64,000 nucleotides of DNA. It comes from Leuctra nigra. Lineage: Eukaryota; Arthropoda; Insecta; Plecoptera; Leuctridae. Shown piece by piece: positions 23,301 to 35,300 of the stretch (positions are counted from its first letter, which is position 1; each line of letters begins with the position of its first letter). The position numbers and the translations under genes are program-made. The stretch lies in NCBI GenBank assembly GCA_934045905.1, contig OW203767.1:24059073-24123072 (forward strand), given 5' to 3'. Under the pieces are notes generated by a model. The model was given only the letters and a program-made list of their open reading frames with translations. It did not search any database and was not told the origin of the DNA.

Positions 23301-26300
23301 CCACCTAGATAATTTTTAAATCGGTCTATTCCGCTCGATTGGAGTGCCGAAATTGATTTTTTCATAATTATCGATTGTTTACTTCATTCTTAATATTACC
23401 TGACGTGCCTTCAATTTTTTGGTGGCCATCTTGGAAAATATGGCGGAAAACGAGCGAAAAACGTAAATTTTACAAATTATTTAATTGTTGGTAGTGGAAA
23501 GATTGAAAAATTATGAAATAATTTACTAAAACTAACTCAAATATAGTGACTTGGAAAAAAAATACGCCGTAGACAAAACATTATAAAATTTAAAATTAAA
23601 AAAAAAAAATCAAACGCATATTGTTCAAAATGAAATTGTCAACAAATTTTAATTCCACGTATTTAAGTCTAAGTCCACGCGTTTCATAATAAATTGAGAG
23701 CAAAAAAACACAGAAACGTGATTGGTCAATTCCAACAATGAAAAAATAAAATTCGTTCACGGCGTATTTTTTTTTCAAGTTCCCATATTTGAGTTAGTTT
23801 TAGTGAATTATTTCATAATTTTTCAACCTTTCCTTTGCCATATTTTCCAAGATGGCCACCAAAAAAATTGAAGGCACGTCAGGTAATATTAAGAATGATG
23901 TAAACAAACGATAATTATGAAAAAATCAATTTCGGCACTCCAATCGAGCGGAAAGCATTTTTTCTACACTTGAACCTGCACTATTTAAGGCTGATGCACA
24001 ATTGACGCAGACGGACGACGACTTCCGTCTCCGTCGTCCGTCCGCGTCGTCCGTCCGCGTCAATTGTGCATCGGCCTTTAGTCAATTGCGTCTATCTATC
24101 TTCTATGTGAGGTGCACATTTAAAATGATTTGATCATTGTAAAAGATACAGGGAATTAAATTTGTTTCCTAAAGTATTTTCTTATCACCCCACGGTTTCT
24201 TGTCACCCCATTCTACGTTACATTGCATTACTTAGTGCTGATTAAGATACGTGTTTAAATCTAAATCGTTTTTAAATCTCATATGGGGGGATGGAAGGAA
24301 CTATCCCCATGGGGGGTTTCCATCTCCCCGAATCCCCCCCCCCCCCCCCCCCATTCGACCACTGCGAACGACTCGACAGTTTTTCTATTTTTAAAACACC
24401 GTCTTCAACCTTATTTTTCAGGTCCCTCACAGTGAGTTCGATTTGGCTGAATCATTTGAACACGCCCTCTTCGTAGCAAACACAAATGTTGCTGAGAATC
24501 CAATCGTCGGGTTTAACCTCACAAGTAACTCAACAACACAGAACATGACCTTGCAGCCAATCAGAGCTTCCGATACCAACTACATAACAGACGAGACAGA
24601 AGTTGCAGTCACAGTGTCCAGTGATTTAGTTCAAAACAACGTTAGACTTGGTGGCTTTTACAGCAAGAATGATATTGGTTTCCAGAAGTCAAAAATAAAC
24701 CAGTAAGTGAGAGTGGAAAGCCACTTTCTCTTGTGTTTCTCGTTTTGTTTTTGTGTGTGTTTTGCAGGCAATGTCCTGGTCATCGTTCAACAAAGTTCGT
24801 TCACGTTTAGAATAGCAAGCTCGTGTACTACTGTAGTCAAGCGAGCATTTGTAAACCTACACATGTAAATATCAATTATCAAAGAATATGTACAAGACGA
24901 TTGTAGATAAAGATACATCAATTTTATTGAAGTTTTCTAATATTTTCTACTATTGAAAGTCTGTATTTCACATACTTTATACAATTTCAATAACACAAAG
25001 TAGAAAGTCTTGCCATTGACAGGGCAGTGTTCATGTGACCGACCAATGAACGACGTGATCGACTTGCTATCTAATCGTGAATGAACTTTATCTGAAGTTT
25101 AGGGTTGGGCGAACCGGTTCGAAAACCGAACCGAACCTGCTTTAGATGTTCGCGAACCGAACCATAAAATGTAATATCCGAACCGAACCTCCATCACTGC
25201 GCCATTTTGAACTTTCATTCCAACAATTCGTTCCAGTGTAGTGTTCTAGCTGTGTGACAAAGTAGCCAAAGAGGAAATAGTGCAAATTGTTACAGTTCAT
25301 AATTTTATTATACTCTCTTACATTTTCTTCGGGCATAAATTCAATTATAGATTTAATTTTATAAAAAAAGTCACTAAAAAGATGGGCATACCTTAATGGG
25401 TTTATTTTATTTATCTCTTGGAAATTATCTATTTTATAGTAATTGTTTTTACTCTCCGCCTGCAACTGAGTAGAGTTGCACCAGGTTAAAATGTTGCAAA
25501 TTACATGTACCTATAATGTATTTATGAGAAGCAACATTAAATATTAAATCAAAACTAGGCCAAACATTGTTTGATGTTATTTTTTTGTGTCTAGGTAAAT
25601 GATAAAGCCACCGCAGGTAAAAAAGGCCAGAGGTTCGGTTCGGTTCGGTTCGAAGGTTCGCGGTTAAGTGAAAAAAAATTAGGTTTCCCCAACCCTACTG
25701 AAGTTTTGCACACACATGATGAGCTTGATCGGTCACAAATGTTGTGTTTGAACGAGATCTGTGATTGTTCACTTGAACCTGGATCCGTTTGTTGACCGTC
25801 AACTTAAAATTTCTCATGGTCATTGGGATCAATATTTTAGGTGTTTTTGACAATTTTCAGACATATCCTGACACGAACTTCAAGTGTTCATTTAATTGAC
25901 ATTTTACAAATAATTTATGCTTGTTTTGCATCTAGGTCCTTTATCAAAATTATTCCAGCAAATTTAAATAATAATTCGATTATCTTGCTATTTCCAAAGT
26001 CATTTGCAGAGCAGCAACTTTCATTCGAATATTTATTCGTATGAAATATGAAGACTCAATAAACGCGTTACTAGCGTTTTGTTGATGTACTATTTGAAAA
26101 AATACTATAACTAGTGTTTAGGGTCGGATTTTCAATACTTCAGATATGCATAGCTTAAATTATGCTATGGGCGTCAATTAGATTATCTACCAATCTAGGA
26201 ATGTTATTGTCATTGGTTGTTGCATTAGCAATATTGTCCTCGTCAAATGTTTCCACTTAACAGAGCATTGAAACGACCCTTACTATATAACTCCTTTTGG

Positions 26301-29300
26301 CAGGTATGTTAACGACAACCCTATAGTGATTGTTGCTATGTCGGCTGCCAATGGATCACAGAACCAATATGGCATGCCTATAAGTCCCGACTCATACGTT
26401 CAGATTGCTTTTCCAACTAAAACTGTAAATACTGAGAGGATCCGCACGTGCGCTTGGTATGACATCTATGCACTTGAATGGGTGACGCACGGGTGCGAAA
26501 ACCAAAAGGTAAGTGTACTTTATTTCAATACTCTATACTAGGAAAACGCTCAGTGTAACGCGTTGATGAGCGAGCTCGGGTACGTGCAAATTCTCGAACC
26601 GGAAATGCGTGCACAACGCAAAGAAAACATTATACGGCCATATTGAATTGAAATCTGATCACTCAATCAACATTAAAGACTCAGGGCCGGCGCAAGGGAA
26701 ATTGGCGCCCCGGGCAAGACCAATGTATGCCCCCCCCCCCCCTCTCAAACATATAAAAAAATTCAATACCGCACGACCTCACTCGGGTCCGGGGCGAACA
26801 GCCCCGGAAAAATTTTGAATTTCAAAATAGATATTGGTGCATTTTGGTGCATCTTGGGCACCGGAAATCGATAATCAATATTACGAAAAGTAATAGCCCC
26901 GCAGGGCGTTTTTTTAGAATTTAACAATTTAAAAGTGATTCTAGGGCTCAAAAATGTACGAACTGAAGCAAAATACCCTCCAATTGCCCTTGTTGCCCAT
27001 GTTGTTCCGCAGGGAGATTTTTTAAAATTTAAGCAATTTATAAATGATTCTGGGATGCTAAACCTAATTTTGTATGGTGAATGGGCAGGCAGTCTGATCG
27101 AGTGGGGGGAAGGAATCTCCCCTATCCCCCCATTCCTACGCGACTGGGAGCACCAAAAAATGCTGATCCGCGATTGGATTTAATACATTTGTACACTTTT
27201 GACATATTATATGCAACCTTTTGATTTTCTCAATATTTTTGGTATTTGAGACTGAAAAATAAGTATTTTCTGACTGAATGGTTATACAAACCTAACCAAA
27301 TCATGTGTCCTGGAATACATTTAAGATGGACAATAATAACAAGCTTATTTATAAAAACACAAGGAGGATGAGGAGGCTCGGGGGCGAAGCCCCCGAGAGT
27401 ATTTTATATAAAGGCCAATCGTTTTGGTGCAATTTTGATGCTAACTTCACCAGATATTGTTGGGGGGAAAAGCACGATATTTCTGTAAAGAATTTTATTT
27501 TGTCTGAAAGTATGAACTTGTTTTCGTGATATTTAGCGCCCCCCTAGACCTTTATTAAATAAATTATATATTTTGGAAGTACCTATAACTTAAAGCATTT
27601 GTTTTCATGATATTGTCTTATATTTTGAACGTGAAATTTTATAAATTTTGTAAATGACAAGTCTAAGGGGTCGTATGCGCCCCCCTGGACCTTTATTAAA
27701 GAAATTTTAACTTTTACAATCTCTTGTTTTCGTGATATTTTCTTATATTTTAACCGTGATATATGAAAAATTTAGTACATATTATGCCATGTCTAGGCGG
27801 GCGCAAGCGCCCCCATGGACATGGCGCCCCGGGCGGTCGCCCGCCTCGCCCGCCCCTCGCGCCGGCCCTGAAGTATAGCTTTTCATTGAAACTTGAAAAT
27901 AGCATCGAAGCACCCTGGTAAATATAGCAAATCAGGTTCAATTCAATTGGCACTGGAAAACATTCATTTCGATACTTCATTACTGACAGATATTAAAAAT
28001 GTCAATAAGTCCATACGTTCTTAACAGATTGGGATGAAATTTTTTAAAATAAGAGACATTGTTGGTCTTAATGATCATGCTTAATATGAGGTTGATCAGA
28101 ATTATCGAAGACCGTTTTCATTTTTCAGCATATCAGGAGATAATTATTTAAATTTTAACCAATGAATGGATTTCAAAAAAATTAGGGTCTGCAAACAGAG
28201 AAGGTTGGTTTTACATGATTGATCGGTGAAACGGTGCGACTTCTATTGCTCCTATTAACAGCCAAAAGAAACAAAAAAAAACAAAAAAAAACATAGGTCC
28301 GTGCCAAAAGAGCCAAGCGGAGACGCTCGCTTCGCTCGCTCAATTAGAGTTACCTACGGCGAAGTTACGCTATGGGAGAGTAACAAATTGCCATAATGCT
28401 ACAAATTTTAACTAGAAGGGTTAGTTTAGTCAGTTTTGTCCCTCATCAGATAAGTTAGGACACATCTGTTGGAACTAATCTACTCAGATTAGAACTGTAA
28501 AAATAAAAAGATGATTTTACTTCCTTGCACCATAATATTCTCAAATCAAGACCTGAAGTTGAAGGAAATCCTACGAGGAGCCAAAACGCCAAATTTACTC
28601 TTATAAAAAAGCACACAGCATAACCCACCTGAAACAATCTATGTTGAGGTATTTCTAACAGCCACTATTATGAATGTAATATTTACCATAAAAGCACTGG
28701 GTTTTGAAAGTTTTCACTTGCGTATGAATACATGAGATTTTTGTTTTATAAATTAATAAATCACTGCAAAATCAACTAATATTGAATAAAAATATTGATA
28801 AACTCCAGGATACAGTGAATGTACATCATTATTCGTCTTGGATAACTCTACATGAACGATGTAAGGAGTGTTCTCATTTGTAACTCTTTTTTGGGTGGGT
28901 GTAGAGAATTACTACTCATTACTTTTACAACTGGACTTTTCCAACTACATTACTTTTACACTTTTACAATTACTACTCATTACAACTGGATATCAACAAT
29001 GGAAATCGCACATTTTTGTGATGTGTCTAATTTTATTGTCATGTCCAAATTGTTTTCTTTTAATATATATTTCTATCTAGTGGAGCGGTCGCTCCACCCA
29101 GCCAAGTCGTACTATACACTCACACTCACTCAACATACCGTAAATGCCTAATAAACTGAGGAGCAGACCAAACACTTTTACTGTAAGCAACAACATGGCA
29201 TTTTCGGCCTACTGGATCTCAAAATTGGGAAATCTCACATTGTTGCGAAATAACTTAATTTCGAGCTATGGCCCACCTGACAACATATACCAAATTTGGG

Positions 29301-32300
29301 AACAATACGTTATGCCGTTTGGGTGCTAGAGGGCCGTGAAAACAGTGAAATTACACCCCTTTTAAAAGCTATCTGATGATGATGATTCAGATTCAGATAT
29401 CAGGAAACGTTGCTATCACCGCCACAGCCTAAACGGCTGAACCGATCGATATGAAAATTTTACCACATGTGCACTTTTGGCGTCTGATGATACCTTTGTT
29501 TTTATAAATTTTTTGTGCCGCCATTTTTAAACCGGAAGTGACGTCATATATCAAAAACGGCTGGACAGATTAGAACGAAATTAGCGCCATTCGATTTAGA
29601 AGGTCATCTTTAAGGAATCTTTTAGGTGGCAGTGATGTCAACCGCCATTTTGGAAACCGGTAGTGATGCCGTAACTCGAGAACGGCTGGACCGATTGGAA
29701 CGAAACTTTTGCTATACTTTGTGACATATCATTTATAGCATTAACACAGTAACAAGCACAACTTTTCTTAGCAACCAAATCACAAATCTTATTTTTTACA
29801 AGAATTATAATCTTTGGTGCCACAATATGTTACAAGTTGTAATAATAAACTGAAAAAAGAAGTGATATCCCCATAAAAAACACTCCGTGTAAAAATACCA
29901 GCCAAGTCTCTTCAATTAAAAAAAAATAGAGGAAATCTAAAAATTCAGCACTGAAAAGTAGTGATATCAAAAAATTGCCCAAGTCAAAACTTTTCAAAAA
30001 ATACTTGGCGCATCGTTTTTTTTAGGACATTGTGTAGATGAGTACATTTCATTTCCTGCCTACATCTATACTATTTATATGCACGATGCGCCAAGTATTT
30101 TTTGAAAAGTTTTGACTTGGCCAATTTTTTGATATCACTACTTTTCAGTGCTGAATTTTTAGATTTCTTCTATTTTTTTTAATTGAAGAGACTTGGCTGG
30201 TATTTTTACACGGAGTGTTTTTTATGGGTTTATTATACATGAAATACATTTCAACTTAGGCAGGGCTACTAAATTCAATTATTACAGATTACAGATCTCC
30301 AACAATTCTCAAAATATTGGTCCCAATAACCACGCAAAGTTTTAAGTTGATCGATTGAACCTTTATGATTGAATGATTCCTTGTTAATTTCCAAAAATCA
30401 CAGGATCTCGTTCAAAAAATATTTAAACGGTCATATTAGTTTCGTAATAAACGTTTGAAAGTTTCTGCTCTAACAACCTTGAAGTGAAGATAAGAAGATG
30501 CCGTGAAATGTGAAATTCGAGAAATATGACAGCCAACACACAAAATATCTGTAAACTGTCAATAACTTTTGAATTTAAACACAGTTTAGTCTGAAAATTT
30601 TCAAAAATACAAATAATGTTGGACCCGATGACCATGCACATTTTTAAGTTGACTGGTCAAACGGTTCTGGTTTAAATTTCAAAAAGCACATGAAATATTT
30701 TATAAAATTTTAACCAATGGGAGGATTTAACTGAAAATTTGTAAAATAAGGGACAATGTTAGTCTTAATGACCATGCAAAATATGAGTTTGATATGATTT
30801 GTCGATGACCATTTTCATTTTTGAGCCTATCAGGAGATATTTATTTAAATTTTAACCAATGAAAAGATTTAAAAAAAAAATTGGGGTCTGCAAACAGAGA
30901 AGGTTGTCTCTACATGTGTGCAAAATTTCAGATCGATCGGTGAAACGGTGCGACATCTATTGCTCCAGATAGCAGCCAAAAAAAAAAAAAAAAAAAAAAA
31001 AAACAGAGGTCCGTGTTAAAAGAGTCAAAAGGAGACGCTCGCTTCGCTCGCTCAACAAATAAAATAATAATTTTAATTACACAAAAGAGAGAAAAAAAAA
31101 ACATGAAAAGGCGCATCTGACTCCACAGATTTGGAAACCAGTTAATAATTAATCCAAATTTTCTACAACCCATTTTTTTATTATTGTTTTAACATCTGAT
31201 ATTTTTTTAAATTTCTTAATTCAGGAGGTAATTTATTAAATAAAGCTGGGATCAAAGATTTCCTATTTCGCAATCCATAGGCATTGTAATGCAGACCCGG
31301 AGCAACATACCTATCTCTATTTCTAGTCTGATAAGAATGCTGCACCGGAATCTTGAACTCTTGTTCAAAATAATTCGTTAAAATAAAAACATAAAAATGA
31401 ATTTGCCTCGCAGACAGCAATTTACACTCCCTCGCACGTAAATCCCTATGAGGCCAAATGAATTTAAAAATTATTTTTTTGTATTTAATCAATTTTACTG
31501 AGGTGCGTATCAGTTGTAAAACTCCAAGCCAGACCACCATATCTAATAATAGACTCGACTACGCAAAATAAACTGTAAGTAACGTGTTATGATTTACAAA
31601 AGGCTTTAATATACGCAAGCTATACATTCCCGATCTTAACTTTCCACACACCTTATCAATATGCTTATTCTACTTAAACTGATTATCTATTAAAATTCCT
31701 AAATACAAGTGTTCATCAGTAGTGTTTCCAATTTCTGTTTTACAGAAACAATCTGCAGAATTTGAATTTTTGTTTTGGAGGTCGAAGCGATGATGCAAGC
31801 AATCATAGTCATGATATATAATACGTACATTATCCTCTAACTTAAAAGGGGAGTGAATGTGCATTACTTTAGTTTATTGAGCGAGCGAAGCGAGCGTCTC
31901 CTTTTGACTCTTTTGACACGGACCTCTGTTTTTTTATTGTTTTTTGTTTATATTTTTGTCTGTTATCTGGAGCAATAGAAGTCGCACCGTTTCACCGATC
32001 GATCTGAAATTTTGCACACATGTAGAGACAACCTTCTCTGTTTGCTGACCCCAATTATTGGCTAAAATTTAAATAAATATCTTCTGATAGATTGAAAAAT
32101 GAAAATGGGCTTCGATAAATCTGATCAAACTCATATTTTGGCTATACAGGTCAGAGTTTTTTTTTGATCGAGCTGAAATTTTGCACACATGTAAAACCAA
32201 CCTTCTCTGTTTTCAGACCCTAATTCTTTTGAAATCCATTCATTGGTTAAAACTTGTATAAATATCTCCTGATAGGATGAAAAATGAAAACGGTCTTTGA

Positions 32301-35300
32301 TAATTCTGATCAAACTCATATTTTGCATGATCATTAAGACCATTGTCTCTTATTTTACAAAATTTCAACCCAACAGTTAAGAACGTATGAACTTATTGAC
32401 ATTTTTAATATTAGTGAGTAATGAAGTATGGAAATGTGTCTTCCAGTGCCAATTGAATTGAATATGATTTGCTTTTTGAACCAGGGTGCTTAGATGCTAT
32501 TTTTAAGTTACAATTATACTTTTATTTTGATTGAGTGATAATATTTCAATTCAATATAAATGTATATGTTTTTTGTGCGTTGTGTACGCATTTCTGGTTC
32601 GAGAATTTGTACGTACCCGTGCTCGCTCATCAACGCGTTACACTGAGCGTTTTCCTAGTTTGTTATTTATTGTTAAACCATGATCATGAGCCCATCTCAA
32701 CAAATTCGTGAAGTCAGATTGAAGCATCTCATTAGCAACTGTAAAATGCCTATGAACAGCAACAATCGCTGTGTCATCCGCATACAGAAAAACTGAACTC
32801 CTTGACAGCACATTCAACATATCATTGAAATAAATTAAATATAGTAAAGGCCCCAGAATGGAACCCTGAGGCACATGTGATGTTTTAGGTTCTAATTTAC
32901 TGCATTTCGTTCCTAATTTTACTGTTATAAATCTATCCAAAAAATTATTTTGAAGCCAACATAATAATGGACGTCCAATTCCCATTTTTTGCAAAGCCCG
33001 CAACAATCGATCATGTAGGAGAGTATCGAAGGCCTTGGAGAAATCTATGAACACAGCTACTACATTGAGATTTTTATCTAAAGCTGAATAAACAACGTCT
33101 GAAAAGTCATTTAAGAGTTGACCAGTACTTTTACCTTTTTGAACCCCATATTGTTTTGAACTTATTAAATTGAATTTATTTATGTTACTCATTATCTGAT
33201 CAGCAATATGCCTTTCCATAATTTTATCAATTGATGGCAAAATGGCAATTGGACGATAATTTTAAAACTTCTATGATCTCCGTTCTTAAATACTGGTCTC
33301 AAAATTGCATTTTTAAGTATACAGGAATTTGGCATAACCTTACCGAAAGATAAATAAAATTTGAAATAATTGGACAAAGAACATCTGCCATGAACTGTTA
33401 ATCTTTGAACCTGATTTTGTTAATACCTGGACTTTTATTCGCATCAAAAGATAGAATGACTTTTTAAAATTGATTCTGAAGTAGCACGAACATAATACAT
33501 AGATGTGTTCACATTTGCCTCATCCCCTTCCATTGTCTCAATGGAACAATCGTGTTTGATAACTTCCTCGCCCTCCACAAATTATTGAACAAATTTTTCA
33601 ACAATGGCCGCTGTATCATAAACACTTCCCAAATGCTTCAATAAGACTTCATCTACAGAGTTTATTTGCTTCTTTCCTATTATATAATTTATTTCCTTCC
33701 AAGTCCTCTTTTAACATCAAATTTACACTCTTAAAAAAGGTTCTTATAATATCCCAATTTACTTTTTAATAACATCTTGTTTATATCATTCCTCAATTAT
33801 TTATATTGATCCCTATACTGCATGTTAGTCTTGGCATTTTTCCATTTTCTAAAAATCATATCTCTTTTTTTCATTATTTTTTTAAATTCATTTTTTTCTT
33901 TTTGAACATCGCACCATCTACAGACCGCAGTTTGATATCTTCCGCATTAGCATACACCTCAATAAATTTTCCCTCATTTTCCCTCACTGAACTCATTGGC
34001 GCTAGTTTGGTTCCAAGTCAAACCGTATTCTAGATAATTACGTCGAATCGAGAAAAATATTTTCATCTAGATTAGTATTATAGCTAGGCACCTGTCATAA
34101 AAATTTCATGAAAGTGGTTTCGTCGTTTCGGATTTGGTCTCGCCCCACGAATTTGACAGAAATATTATTACAATCGGCTTGCAGAAAAGGGTGTAATGCC
34201 AAGACAATGCCTCGTAGTTTGCAAAAAGAATATAACATTTTGTTGACAGGTTTGGCAAAATGTAGTCGGGTGTACCGTATAGCTTCACAGTAAAGACGTC
34301 ACAACAAAGGTATTATATTATTAAAATGTAGTTGTCCGAAAATCCATGGTTCACTATCCAGGCAACTGTCGGTGCTCTGAGCGTCTGTCGGTGTCCTGCA
34401 GCCTGGGTTGGTTGGGAGCAGGTTGGGGGCGTTTACATGATCTACGAGCCTGCCGCCAGTTTCCAGAACTACATCATCGACAACAGCCTCCTCTACGGCA
34501 TCATGTTAGGAGAGATCTTTCTCTCCGGCTTCGGAATATCCAGCATCATCATCACTGCTCTTGCCTTCAAGAAATGGAGAAGAGACATTGGACACCAGAT
34601 CCTGTTGCACATGGTCTTGGCACTTATTCTCAATCTTGTGTTTGGTTTCATCAACAACTTCAAACATTATGATTTGAGAAGTAGATCATGTCTTGCTATT
34701 GGCCTCATACGTCACTATTCTTATCTCGCTATGTTTTCTTGGTTGTGTGTTATGTCAGCGTTGCAGTTGAAACGTCTTCTTACGGTTCTTGGTTCAAAAA
34801 GCACTCGCCATCTACTCGCTAAGGTAGCTGTGATCGCATGGGGTTTGCCTTTGATCCCTATCATCACCCTAACATCTTTGAACACCGAGTTGTACCGAAC
34901 TGATTTGAGGAACCGAGGGTTTTGTTACCCAGAAGGTCTATCTTTTCAACTGACAGTACAATTACCAGCCGCTCTTGTCCTAATAGCGAATGTTGTAATA
35001 TTTGTTTTGATCACTGCACGCATTTACCACTGTTTCGGTTGGGGCAAAATTGAAGGAATGGAGACCCACGGATTGAGCAGTCGGAAGGTACAGTTACGCC
35101 GTCTTGGAACAAGTCTGTTCATCTTCTTTCTATTCGGACTGACCTGGACGTTCCATTTACTATCCGAGGAAGGAATAATCAACAATAAGTTCATCTTTGA
35201 GTACTTGTTTCTGATGACAGCAACGACTCACGTATTCATGTTGACTTTGTTCTTCATATATCTGGACAAAGCGACTCGGACCATGTGGCTGAACGCTATC

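Noticed and set aside
26683..27868. 8-bp target duplication for the CAGGGCCGGC element
   Set aside because: The flanks (TAAAGACT and AAGTATAG) do not match, so only the inverted termini are claimed.
34332..34361. Exon 8 extended upstream (MSENPWFTIQ)
   Set aside because: The sequence before 34362 is not conserved in copy 2 and CCAG at 34358-34361 is a good acceptor in both.
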